Assembly: GCA_032718565.1 (NCBI GenBank)
Contig: JAVGVS010000008.1
Span: forward strand, 6,320,327-6,384,326
Reading direction: 5' to 3'
From: Distichodus sexfasciatus
Taxonomy: Eukaryota; Chordata; Actinopteri; Characiformes; Distichodontidae
DNA: 64,000 nucleotides
The notes beneath the pieces were generated by a model. It was not told where the DNA came from, made no database searches, and saw only the letters and a list, made by a program, of their open reading frames with translations. The position numbers and the translations under genes are program-made. Positions within the stretch are counted from its first letter, which is position 1; each line of letters starts with the position of its first letter. Positions 22,341-33,626 of this stretch are shown piece by piece.

Positions 22341-22493
22341 GACTAATAGAGGATATTATCTTATTATTCTATCTCTTTCCTAAATTTTAGGTTTTATTTA
22401 AAAGAAGAAAAAAAAACTACAAAGCTAGAAGATTAGGTTTAAGGTAAATCATAGCTGTTGTGTTATTTATCTATTCTAATATGGGTGACAATG

Positions 22494-22632
22494 GAATGAC
22501 ATGTGCCCTGCGGTGTGTTGGCTCCTGCCCAGGGCTGGTCCATGCCTTGCGCCCGAAAGTTGCCGGGATAGGCTCCGGTCCCCCTGCGACCCCATTTGGG
22601 ATTGCGGTTCGGAAAATGAATGAATGAACTGA
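22494..22632 (+). repeat. SINE family B, 3' part only
   Basis: Has the GCCCTGCGGTGTGTTGGCTC block, GGATAGGCTCCGGT and a short GAATGAAT tail, matching the 3' half of the copy at 22722-23085. Confidence 0.7.
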
Positions 22633-22721
22633 ATGGAATGACCTCACAAAGACAGCAGAGATGTGTGTGGGTCAGAATATAAAGTATATAATCAATTAGT
22701 TTTTTTAAAACATGCATATGT

Positions 22722-23085
22722 TACTGATGGCACAGTGGTGTAGTGGTTAGCGCTGCTGCCTCAAAGCGTGAAGGTCCTGGGTTCAGTCCCTGGGTCAGCC
22801 GTAGGGCCTTTCTGGGTGGAGTTTGCATGCTTTCCCTGTGTTCACGTGGGATCCTCCAGATGCTCCGGTTTCTACCTATAGTTCAAACGCATGCACTGTT
22901 GGTTTATTGGCGACTCTAAATTGGCCCATAGAGTGTGAGTGAAAGTGTGATTGTGTGCGCCCTGCGGTGTGTTGGTGCCTGCTCAGGATTGGTACCCATC
23001 TTGCAGCCGCAAGTTCCCAGGATAGGCTCCAGTTCCCCCGTGACCCTGGTTGGGGTTAAGCGGTTTGAAAAATGAATGAATGAAT
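22722..23085 (+). repeat. SINE family B, full-length-looking
   Basis: tRNA-like head GCACAGTGGTGTAGTGGTTA with B-box-like GGTTCAGTCC, body, 3' block GCCCTGCGGTGTGTTGGTGC and (GAAT)n tail. It lies in the short spacer between abhd16a and the g6f-like gene. Confidence 0.8.
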
Positions 23086-23115
23086 GTTACTGATGTTTCT
23101 TTAACTTATTTGTCC

Positions 23116-23460
23116 TTTATTTTGGATAGTAATAGTGACCACTTTTAATATGTTTAGTGGGAGATGCAAATAGCTGGGAGAAGTGGCTTTTTTTTTTTTT
23201 TTTTTTAATTTCTGTTGTGCATTTGGCATTTATAATACTGCAATTGGAATTTGGCGATCTAGTTGGTATGGGGGAAACTGGTAACAAAATACAAACCCGA
23301 ATGGTAATTCATGGTAATTTAATCAGTGTTTACTGTAATAATAACATCATTATGTGCATTAATCATCACTATACAAAATCAAGGCTTGTTAATGTTAAAT
23401 AAATTCACTGATGTTGGCATTTCCATTCATGCATCCTATTCTACATGCAGCTGAGAAATC
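23116..23460 (-). other. g6fl: g6f-like 3' UTR
   Basis: Non-coding sequence to the first AATAAA on the minus strand (23121-23116). Includes a run of 19 T on the plus strand at 23188-23206. Confidence 0.5.
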
Positions 23461-23958
23461 TTATCCACAGCATGGATCATATCTGAAATGAAAAGGAGGC
23501 AAGATTAAGGCACTAGGAATACGTGTAAAAGTGTGATTTTGCATAGTGATTATGTAGTCTTTTTTACAGGTACAGTAATAAGAACAATAGGAACAGTGAC
23601 ATCACCTGTCTAATTCCCCATAAACATCTGTCTCGCCTGTGGGCTTCAGATCCTACAAGAGAAGGATAGAGGGAAGAATTTCAGATTTATTGTTTGGCAG
23701 ATTTTTGAGCAGCATATTGCTAAAGTAAGACAGACACTAAAGAGTGGGTGATGGACACAGAATAGAACAGTAATTTACCATATATACAGCACCCTGTGGA
23801 GCTGACTGTGGGAAAGAAGATAAAAAAAAGTTAATGAGAGAGCGAGAGTGTGTATAGAGGTGAAAAGAAAAACACACTAATCACCTGTCTCATATCCTCA
23901 GGATTTTCATAAATGTTCTCCACTTCTCCAGAGTAGTGGGAGAGAGTGCTTTCCACAT
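23461..23958 (-). CDS. g6fl: g6f-like exons 7-10, cytoplasmic tail with YENP and ITAM-like motif
   Basis: Exon 7 (23958-23885) ends with GEVENIYENPEDMRQ; the YxN is the consensus for Grb2 SH2 binding. Exon 8 (23805-23779) is only 27 bases, SAPQGAVYM. Exon 9 (23652-23606) reads DLKPTGETDVYGELD. Exon 10 adds RYDPCCG and the stop. Across the 8/9 junction the tail reads YMDL, eight residues, YGEL: it fits the ITAM spacing YxxL-x6-12-YxxL. The first YxxL is split between two exons. Confidence 0.82.
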
Positions 23959-26900
23959 CTGCACACACATACATGCACACACACACATCACACACGCTTT
24001 ACAATCTGTGTCCATCATGATTTGTCAGGGTGAGCTGACAGTATTCAGATCTATGTAGTGGTGGGAGCAAAGATAAATGGCAGGACTCACTCCGACTAGA
24101 GGCGCAACTTCCCCGTCTCCATAGCAACAGCCCGACAGCTGCTGTGGCTGCGGGTACCAGGAAGAGGAGCAGAAAGAGGGAGTGGAGGAGAATGGATGGC
24201 TCTGACATACTGTCACCCTCTGGAAGAAAGACAGAGAGGAAGAAAAGTAGGTAATGGAAGTGTAGTGGCCTTCAGAGTATGTGATGGCGTAGTTACGTCG
24301 CTAACTACCAGGTGGCGGCAGAGAGCTCGCAGCGTCTGTGGTCACCTCAGTGGGTAGCTCACTCATGCAGCAAGGTCGAGCTTGAATGGGGACAGAGAAA
24401 CGGAAATTTGATATTGAAATGCTCTCACCCCATTTACAGTCATAAAAACTGTGTGTTTATTAGAATTATCAAAGTGGACCAAAGTGGAAAATTCTAAAAA
24501 GCAAGGTTTCCAATAAGAGGGAGCGGGCGAGAGAGAGGGAGGGGGCAAGGGATGGAGGGAGTGAAGCAGCATTACGTAATGTTGCTGCGCTCAGTGTATT
24601 CAAACTTCCCACAGTGTCTGCGATGGGGTGATAAGCTCAGACCTGGATTTGCATGAGGTATGCTGACATCATCAGTGCAAACAAAGCCATAGTGTGTGTA
24701 CATACTGACATTCTGTAATAAGCAAGAACTCTTTCCTGTCTATTTAATATAGAATTATGTCATGTAATGGAAATTCACTACTGACAGTCTACAAGACACT
24801 AACTGCCCACTTTATCATGTACCTCTAAATTCACATTGACATGTACAGTTGGCAGAGAGCTCTATTGCTATGCACAGGTGGGGGTAATCCTCCCCCAGCC
24901 TTGCTGTAATGGTCAGTTTTGACCTCAAACACTGTGCTTTATACACTCATACCATCTACATACACTTCAATGTCAATGTCAGTTACAATCTGCTATTTTA
25001 CTAAAAACAGCCATTTGGTTTCCATAATTAAATGGTCACTGAGTGTAATTCTAAGTTGGGCGTTCCTAATAAAGTGGCCAATGAGTGTACAATGTTCCTT
25101 TTTAAAACGAACCTCTAATCTTGGAATCTACTGCTTGCCGCAGTTGAAGTGGGGCTTAATCAATTCTAATGGCACTGTATTGGCTGTAATTTGAGGGGCA
25201 GCTCTGTGGAAGTTAATGGAATGGTTTTGGAATTTGACCTGTCTAGTGACCCATGAAACTCCACTGCTTGATCTAGTACAGAAATTATGATAATTAGATT
25301 TAATGGGACAGTATGCATCCTTCTCTTTCCCTCCCTCCCTCTCTCTCTCTTTCTGTCAAACATTAACACTTTCTCTTTCTCTCTGCTGCGCTTTCTGTTT
25401 CTTTCTTGCTCGGTCATAACTTAAGGTTAAGGGAAGGCGTTGTTTACTTACCTTATACTGTAATTAGGAGGTTATGTGCAGGTTAAGAAATTCCTGGACG
25501 TTTGTAATTATTCTCAGATGTATGTTTCTCTGGCTTAGTCTTTTGCCTAAGCCTTTTGTGTAAAGTCAACATTGGGTTTTATTCCACATGTGGTTTTACT
25601 CATTGTACTTCCAAAAAATAATTTGATTCATTTCTACACATTTAACCCTGTTTACCCTAATTAGGAAAACTTTTATGCTGTTGCCAAGTCCTGCAAATGT
25701 TCTATGTCTTGCTCATACCAAACAGCTAGAAGCCAACATTCTTGGAGTGTAAGGGCTGTCACATGTTGCCTCTGCCTGACAGGGGTCAAAGTAGGGCAGT
25801 AATTACCCAGTTCTGCCCAGATGGCTTCAATGGGCATGCATTGCTATAATTGATTGGCTGAGAAAACTAAGTCATCATCCTCATCCACTATTTTGCTTTG
25901 GACTGCTGGCCAGAGATAAGTGAAAACAGAACTAAGCAGTCATGAGGAACACCAGGAGAGTGGACTATCTTACCTGTAGAAGAGACTGAAACAGTTTGGA
26001 TGTATTTGGACGCCTGGCCGTTTTTCAAGTGTACAGTGCAGACGTACTGGCCAGCCGTCTCAGCAGTTACAGGAAGAGGTACGGCGATGGTCACCCGACC
26101 TAAAACCCCAGTCATGGGCAACGAGACACCTGGACGCTGGACATGTGACCATTTCACAGATGATATCTGGGACGTCTCATTGTATGTACATTGCAGGTTC
26201 AAAGAGGAAGACCCGGTATCAGCTGTGACTAAAAGACAGAGAGAGAGAAAAGACAAGGGTTAAAAATGATGCTTATTCATTGGACGGGTGGGGTGCAGGC
26301 TGGCCGGAGCTGACTGTGACTGATGCATAGTGTCTTCTCCCACTCAAAGTGGAATCAATCCTGGCCTAATTGAACCCACTGGTTACCACGGTAATGCCAC
26401 AGTCACTGGCGGCGTCAGCGGCGACTGGCAGCAGGTGTAATTATACATAATGAGATCTGTAATGAGGCCTACTAAAAACCATTATATTACTATGCCGGGG
26501 AGGGAGAGGGTGTTTTGAAAGGCAAAAACACAAAAGGGAAAGAGCGGCGAGGAGGAGGGCTGCGACGAGAGGGCAAGAGAGTGATTGAGAGGGAGAAAGA
26601 AAATTAAATCAAAGGGGGCACTGACTGATTGGCTGGTGTACGGTGGTCAGCGTGATTGATTGTGTCTGACACTGTGTAATTCTGAAATGAACCCAAGGCC
26701 AGCAGAGAGAGAGAACGAGAGAGAGTAAGTGGTGTACATCTCAGTTATTTTAGCAAGTATCGTACATCATTTGTTGGAAAATTTTATTGTAAATGCCTTG
26801 GAAGGTTATGGGGCCATCTCAAAGAAGCAATATGTGTTGCCTAAGATACTGCTTATGTTATTACCGTGTACAACAGTCAGCGTTGTGGCCTGGCCGAAAA

Positions 26901-29900
26901 CCTGGTCATCCATGAATATCTCACACTGGTAGCGACCTGCATCTGCCAGCGCCGGTCTCAGAACGAAGGAGAAATTCCCCGCCTCTGTCAGGCGGGAAGG
27001 GCCTAGCAGCTGGAGGTGGGCCTTTGCATGCGTCCTGTTGTTTCTCCAGCGATCAAATTTGTAGATCAGCTGAGGGTTTACATATGGTTTGTCGGCACGC
27101 CACCAGTAGAGCTGCACGAAGTCTCCACTGATGGGAGGACAGGAGAGATTGACTGAAGAATGAGAGGCAGCCACCAGATTAAGCGTTTCTGCTGTAAATG
27201 AGAAGGAGGTCAAAAGTGAAAACTGTGACAGGTAATGAAGAGAGAGAGGAGTAGGAAACAAGACAAGAATGACAGAGGGAGAAGGAAAGAGGATGAATCC
27301 CTTGATTAAGAGCGCTCAGTAATCCGTCAGCACTGCAAGTCGTTTAGCACTTTTGTCGCAGAGACAGTCGTGCGAAAAGAGCATTGTGAGACAGGAAGCC
27401 GAGTCACACAGGGAGATAGGAGCGAGAAAGAAATGAGGATGAGGATTATGTTCTTGGGCCTAAAGAAGGTTCCTCAGAGACAATCCACTCAGCTATAACA
27501 TCCACTCTGATCCAAGAGGGTGGGGGGAGAGAGAGTGAGACGGATGAATGAAATGAGAGAGCATGCTGAACTATGTGGCATGTTGATGCATAATGTTCAC
27601 GTTATCAGATGCGGCTTTAGGTAGATCCAGCGTGTGTGTGGAGAAACAGAATGAGATAGCGGTAAAAAAATACTGTGTGGAGCTAGACAGAATGCAGAAA
27701 TTCTTACCATACGTAATGTTAGGGAACACTGCTGCTTTCCATTCTATGTTAAAAAAAGAGAGCAAGGGAAAGAGAGATTGCTGAGTTTGAACATTAAAAA
27801 TTCCTCCCACATCTGCAAAATTAAACTTGAGCATAATGGTTGAGTTAATGGTGCTGTATGTGGTCTTGCTAGGTCTAAATTTCGCAGTAAATTTAACAGG
27901 CTTATTCAGTCTTCATGAGATATGTGTTACCTTCTATAGTCATTATGGTAAATACCATCTACCAGGAAGACACCTCCTTCTGTTTACTATTTCATGGATT
28001 GAAATGTCTGTGTATTGTATAAAGCTGTCAGACCGGTTTGCGTTGCAATCAGATGTTTAATCTCTGGTGCTGTAGCTCAGTTTTCATTGTTTAGAATACC
28101 AGCAAATTATTTTGTACGTTCTTCCTCTAATCGTTTCAAATGTAAAACAACTGAACATGCACAGATATTTCAAGACCTAGAACATGGAGAGATTCGTCTT
28201 TTTTGTCAACTTTGCTTTAGAGAATAATAATGCCGAGTTTCTCTCTGTCCGTCTGATCATGTTCAGTGGTGATGGCGCAGCTTGCATTCGTTCACTGTAT
28301 TTAATATTTCAAACCTTAAACCCATATCACTCTTGAGCTTTTGGGGGATGCTGGGTTACTGCTGAGTAATCACTGGAGCTAAATGTGCCACAAGGCAGGG
28401 TAGGCTTCAGAGATTTGAGCAAGTGACTGCTGATTTCACATTTTAAATAAGTGCAGCAGGGAGATCAATGATCAGCCTTAGAGGAGGCTGAAAGTCATCT
28501 ACTTAAACCTTCAGCATCGTCTTACGAAGGGTTCTCCACCCGGCTTTAATCTCCAGGCTGATCCAGTATGTGCTGACATCACCTTCTCTCAGAAAAGGCA
28601 AAACAACTTTGTTCAGGCAGCTCCTCTGTGACTCACTAGGCAGTTTTGATGGGGAAGGACATAGTGTTGCATGTGCTGACTAGGACTCATTTGGACTGCT
28701 GATATCTAATAACAAATCTCACATGATCATTGTGAAATATTACTGTGGTGATGGCACTACGTAAACATTAGGGGCATACATCACAACTTTAACCACCATA
28801 CAACATTATATTGATTCAGAAGACAACAATTCAATGTCTGCAGATAAGCTACTATGACAGGATTTGGATGTGATTCAAGTCAGCAGCCAGCGATCGATAT
28901 GAGACAATATCATATATTGATTAAACACAGCCATTCCTGTATATATCAAATCACAATAAGCTAATCAAGCTAATCTTGGTGAGATTTCACAAAAGTGATG
29001 GCTCACCATTGACAGTCACAGGCAGCGTGTGGTTTTGCACATGCTCACTGCTCTGGCCGTGAAACCGCACAATACAGGTGTAGAGTCCACTGTCACTCCG
29101 AGTTACCCGGGGGAGCTTGGTGAGCAGGATGCCTGGCGCGGGCATGACGGTGACTAAGTGGGCTCTCGTGGGTGACAGCCACATCCCACCAGCAACGGTG
29201 TAGGAGGGAGAGATTTCAGCTTTCAAGCTCATGATGCTGTCCATTGGGATGGAAGCTGGCGCTAAGGTCACTGAAGAGGAAAGACATTTTTGAGTCTCTG
29301 ACAATGATCTAATATTTGGTTTGGTCCAGATTACGCTGACCTAAGGTTTTCATGGTGGATTATGCAGTACATTAACTGCATCATACCATGCTGAACTCCA
29401 CTGTCAGAATTGTAGTGGTTTACATATAGATTAAGACTTTAAAAACCATATGCAATCAGATCTTCAATTTCCTTAGGCAAATATTTTAACCACTATATCA
29501 ATTGTTTTCCAATTTGGCATTATGGACTATGTTTTCAATACTGTGACCTAACAGTTGAATCTTTTTAATTTCCTTGTTGTAACACCAAATCTGGAAAAGT
29601 CTAAGGGGTTGAATGCCTGTGCAAAGCACTGCATCAACAATGTAATGATTAATTCAACACTCTAGGCTACGGTGTGCTGAGAACCCATATAACCATGGAC
29701 GTCAGACAGAGAGTAGATGTAACCAAGGAAATTAGGACATATGACAGAGAGAGAATGAATAACTCAACATTTAATAAGGGCCAGAAGAATGGTCCTCTCT
29801 TTCAACTTCTTGCCTTCCCCTTGCATCTGACACAAGTACCGCCCCCCGTCTGTCGCAGTGGCAATGAACTGCATCGAAGCATCTTCAAACAGCATGAACG

Positions 29901-30883
29901 TCCTGCTTCCTAGCTGGTGCAGTTTCTGCAGAAGCCCATGAGCCAGCCCTTTGTTGGTGTTGATGGAGAACAGCTCTGTCCAACTGTCCTCCACATCTGT
30001 CCTCGCCTTCCATGTGACCCTCCAGGCTGTCGTAAGTGGGTCTTCCGGACAGCGCAGGGTTACAGACGTGCCGTCCCGCACCGTAACCACATCCGTCCAG
30101 TCACTGGCTAAAAAACCACATTTTTAATATGTTTAGATAGGTTTCATAGGTTTGCTCATTCATTCCTTTTTTCATTTTCCCTTCAAACTCATTACGTCAT
30201 TAATGAGCTGTATGAGGTGTGTTAGGGAGGGGCACTGTTACAAAACACTGGAAAACTGGGTGGGGCTACAGAAAGAGTTTTGGATCTTGTTCTTTGGAAA
30301 CCTAGAGTTGTTCCAAGTTTTATGAGTTATGACAGTAATATGAAAACTAGACTTAATTTAAAGTAATTGGTAGTGAATCTTTAAAGGACAAACAATAAGA
30401 TGTGCCAAAGAATCTAGGGATCCCTGCAGTAATTGAACATTAGGAAAAGGCATTCCTATCATACATTTCCATACAATGCAAATAAATACCATAGCACTGA
30501 ACTTACATTGATTTCAGGTTAGTTATTTTGGCTAAAAAACATTTACTCTGCTAAACCATCTATTAATACCAAATAAAATAGGAATATCATGAAGACCGGC
30601 CTATAATAGTTGTTCCTGTATTTCTAAAGACTTGAAAGAACTTATCATCATGAATGTATCTTCTTTAAAACATGTATTTAAGGGGTATGCTCAGATTTAA
30701 TGACCAGTTGCAAAATATGGAATATTTGCCCATTATTATATCACTAACATTATGTCAAAGTAAAACCTTTCCAGTTTTCCAGGGGAAAAACAGAATTGAA
30801 GACTTACCTCTGTCTGCTGGTTTAGGACAGATGACACATTCACAAAGGTAATTTAGTGCAAGAAGAAAACAGTAATTCCTCAT
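23461..30883 (-). CDS. g6fl: G6F-like type I membrane protein, four Ig-like domains, ITAM-like tail (10 exons)
   Basis: Exons 5' to 3': 30883-30808, 30107-29769, 29270-29007, 27191-26865, 26222-25974, 24219-24091, 23958-23885, 23805-23779, 23652-23606, 23482-23461. All phases agree; 517 residues, TAA at 23463-23461. Seen: signal-like N-terminus (about 1-20), Ig-like domains in exons 2, 3, 4 and 5 (about 26-138, 139-226, 227-335, 336-418), one membrane helix (about 427-451), and a 65-residue tail with YENP (Tyr478), YMDL (Tyr494) and YGEL (Tyr506). One domain per exon is usual for Ig-superfamily receptors. Identity is inferred from position next to abhd16a, as LY6G6F is in mammals, plus a Grb2-type site as reported for human G6F. 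Human G6F has a single V domain, so a different fish Ig receptor is possible. The structure is certain, the symbol less so. Confidence 0.8.
24091..24219 (-). CDS. g6fl: g6f-like exon 6, transmembrane helix
   Basis: After EGDSMSEPS comes a long hydrophobic stretch ILLHSLFLLLFLVPAATAAV then GLLLWRR: a single membrane pass with a basic stop-transfer. There is no charged residue in the helix, so it does not look built to pair with DAP12-like adaptors. Confidence 0.85.
24800..25095. mobile_element. Possible small DNA element
   Basis: Left ACTTTATCATGTACCTC and right TTCCTAATAAAGTGGCCA resemble the two borders of a common fish element (CACTTTATTAGG type). The right border is the clearer one. Confidence 0.4.
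25974..26222 (-). CDS. g6fl: g6f-like exon 5, Ig-like domain
   Basis: LNLQCTYNETSQISSVKW then ETAGQYVCTVHLKNG: both cysteines and the core Trp, with an N-glycosylation site NETS. Shorter than exons 2 and 4, closer to a C2/I-type. Confidence 0.85.
26865..27191 (-). CDS. g6fl: g6f-like exon 4, V-type Ig domain
   Basis: VNLSCPPISG, LYWWRADKP, ADAGRYQCEIF: both cysteines, double Trp and the DAGRYQC motif. One NxT site (NNRT). Phase 1 at both ends. Confidence 0.87.
28760..28990. repeat. Dispersed repeat shared with 54325-54450
   Basis: The words TATTGATTCAG, ATTCAATGTCTGCAG and AGCCAGCGATCGATATGAGA have counterparts in the same order in the nectin intron 4 copy. Family unknown. Confidence 0.5.
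29007..29270 (-). CDS. g6fl: g6f-like exon 3, Ig-like domain lacking first Cys
   Basis: Has SDSGLYTCIVRFHG with the second Ig cysteine and a Trp (GGMWLSP), but the strand-B position reads SLKAEI, with no cysteine. The usual disulfide therefore cannot form. The frame and splice sites are sound. Confidence 0.8.
29769..30107 (-). CDS. g6fl: g6f-like exon 2, V-type Ig domain
   Basis: Reads VTVRDGTSVTLRCPEDPLTT, then WRVTWK and GGRYLCQM: both Ig cysteines, the core Trp and a D/T-GGRYLC turn are present. The domain is cleanly one exon with phase-1 ends. The donor is weak (T then GTTGAG). Confidence 0.85.
30808..30883 (-). CDS. g6fl: g6f-like exon 1, signal peptide
   Basis: MRNYCFLLALNYLCECVICP then KPADR, phase 1, donor GTAAGT. 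The hydrophobic core is short and Cys-rich but fits a signal peptide. The ATG is the first in a frame that joins exon 2. Confidence 0.75.
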
Positions 30884-33180
30884 ATTGCTCTGTTCTAGCT
30901 ATGTGTTCTTAAAGACGACCAAGAGAGTACAGCAGAGAAAGAACATCACACAGGAAAGGCACTGTGTTTGCACATATGTGTGTGTCCTGCTACATTTAAA
31001 ATGTGACCACAAAAGCCAAGGCACAACAAACTGACAACTAGCAAGATAAACCTGACAGCTGTGAGAAAATGATGCGTGTGTGGCGTGTGTGTGTGATTTC
31101 CATACAAGCTGCCATAATCATAAGCACAGGAAAACTGGCACTAATGTGAGGAGCTGATAAACAGAACATACACAAACACACATAGACACACAAAAGTATT
31201 AGGAATGAAATAACTACTGCTTAATATTCATATGCAAAAGTTCGTAGCCACACATCCCACACAATATATGTAATTTAAGATAAACCTCATCCAACAGGAC
31301 TTACGTCAATTAACTACAATCCAAAACTCTGACAATGGTGTGAACGGACTGTGAGATTATGTGGTAGAAATGTGCGTAGGAGGGATAATCAAGTATGAGT
31401 GTGAATTTAAGGGCACTTTATCTGAACAGGTCTAAAAGTCCTTAGCTGAATATTTTTACATCCCTATAAATGTCTTTAATTAAAACCAACAGACTTATCA
31501 CGTCCACAGAGCAGCCGCACCACATCACCTCCTAATTACCTCTGAGCTACAGGACCAGAGGGGAGCACCAGAGAAAGAAAATGCCGGAAAATAGATGAAG
31601 GGAAGAGGGCGGGTAGATGGGGAGAGGTGAGAGAGGAGGAGGAGTAGGGGAGAGAGAGAAAGAGGAAGAGAGAAGGACAGATAGGAGGGAAAATGAATAG
31701 GGCAAATTTCTGAGCCAACAAAGTAGGACAACACAGTCGCTAATGAGAGCTGTGGAAGTGAACGTGTCATCGTTCCTAGGCAAGCAGTCAGGAAGAGGGA
31801 GGGATCAGTTATGATTTGATGATGTGGAAGGAGAGCCAACCGTACAGAGAGATTAGTAAAGTGAGCTCATGTTCTGTCAGTAGTTACTGTGATCAGCAAA
31901 GCCGCCAGCGCTCAATTTGAGCCTGCTTCATGGAGTATATGCATGCAGGTGGAGACATCATGCCATGAGCTAACCACCCTCTTGTGTTTGTGCTCACTCA
32001 AACACACCGAAAGAAAGGGAGGGGGTTGCAGTTAAACTAAAAACCTTCATCTTTCTTGTCACCAGAGCAAATTTCCAATTTGACAGTTAAATATACTGTA
32101 TACAAAGACAATGTTGCTCCCCTTGTCTCATGGGAGCATATTAACCAGACAAGAAAAACAAAAAATAATTCTACAAAAAATGGCTCTTAGTTTGCAGACC
32201 TACAGAGTGCAGCTTTTCAATACAGGAAAACACAAAGAGGTGGAAAAGCCTCTGTTCTGAACGCTACCGTTCTTGAATGTTTTATATTCGTAGATCTTCA
32301 CACGTATTTATTTTAAATTTGCAAAAATAAGATGTTCGCAGTGAATATAAAAAGTAAAAGGCCGCCTATGCTTATGTTTTGGAAAACTGTGTTTGACATG
32401 TGGGTGTGTAAATGTGTGTGTAGATTATCGCATCAGCAGGTGGGGGCAGTGTTGAGTTTGCATACACAACAAACAACACCTATGTACGAATGTATATTCG
32501 TCCAAACCATATTTAGTCTTATTGCGTTTAAGTACAGAAATATTTTCCCGTACTCGCGCATTAAGAACATTTTTGCGGTTGGTTTTGGAGTGGCTCTGGT
32601 CAAAAGTCTTTTAACATATAAAATATAAACTGTTGAACGCAATCCATATTCTCGACTGGTGTTTGTTGCATTAAACTAAAATCTTTCTTCTTCTGGCATA
32701 GATTGTGCTGGGAAAACTTCTTCATATCGTAAATCGAAGATGATTAAAAATAAAACTATAAATAAACAGGTTAACGACAACCTGTTATCAAATTCGTGCC
32801 TGATATCGTTACATTAAACATACAAGTACAGAGAAAAAAACTTCTTCAGCCATTGATGGAGATAACAAAGCTTCCTTCTATCATAAATCGACGTTATATA
32901 TTTACTTTACCGGGGAGTGTATTTATTTTCCCTTCTTGAGACAGACTGCCTGTTTTTCTCAGAAACGCGTTTACAGGTGTAACAGGAGGTTACAGGGTAT
33001 TAGGTTACACCTGCCAAGCTCACCTTAAGCTCCGCCGTTTTAACTCAATATTAACCAATAATACGAACGTACATGTTTGGTCGATGGTTGTCCACTAACG
33101 AAGGCTGTACAAACTAAAAGGTTAACAGTTTCGGGAAGTACCTATTTTTTTAGCTGGGATTTTTTTGTGTGAGGCGCGCG
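30884..33180. other. Divergent spacer between g6f-like and nectin genes
   Basis: No supported gene. Mostly AT-rich with short CA/GT and GA runs (31560-31700 is purine-rich on the plus strand). Short open frames here are low-complexity. It must hold the g6f-like promoter, but no TATA or other clear element was recognised. Confidence 0.5.
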
Positions 33181-33194
33181 TGACGTCACGTGAC
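33181..33194. promoter_or_regulatory. Overlapping CRE and E-box in nectin promoter
   Basis: TGACGTCACGTGAC: a perfect CRE palindrome (TGACGTCA, 33181-33188) overlapping a perfect GTCACGTGAC palindrome (33185-33194), the kind bound by CREB/ATF and by USF/TFE-type bHLH proteins. It lies in a short CpG-rich stretch 375 bases upstream of the nectin start codon. Confidence 0.55.
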
Positions 33195-33568
33195 GCAGCG
33201 CCAGTTTAGCCAGAACCAAGCGCTCGCGCTGGAGTTTCGGTAGAACCTCAGAAGCCGGCGTTGCGTGTGGACGGCGAGGAGACGATTTTTCCTCATCTTT
33301 TCCCATTTTATTTCGCAGTTTAAGACTTGGAGGTATTTACTAATAAATAAGTCATAGGTCCTACAAAAATATCCTAAGAGGATTTGGGAAGTTTCCACAA
33401 GTTTCTGTCGCGCTGAAGGAAGCGTTTCAGACTCCCTTAGACGCCGGTCAACGAACAGCACAAATTCATCATTAAAAAAAAAACAGTTATTTTTTTTTCC
33501 CTGTGAAGATCAGTCCGTAGTTTAGATATTTTTGGTTGGTGTGTTTCGACACGCGGACTACAGACACC
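33195..33568 (+). other. Nectin 5' UTR region
   Basis: Between the CRE/E-box and the ATG at 33569. Moderately GC-rich at first, then AT-rich with a run of A and T at about 33474-33500. The ATG context is ACACCATGC, an acceptable Kozak context with C at -3. Confidence 0.5.
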
Positions 33569-33626
33569 ATGCTGAGGCGATCTGATTTCTGCTCCCTGTT
33601 AGGACTCTTGCTCTTATTTTTACAAG
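33569..33626 (+). CDS. Nectin exon 1, signal peptide
   Basis: MLRRSDFCSLLGLLLLFLQ followed by a split Gly codon: basic start and Leu-rich core. Phase 1, donor GTAAGT. Joins exon 2 across a 17.3-kb intron. Confidence 0.85.
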
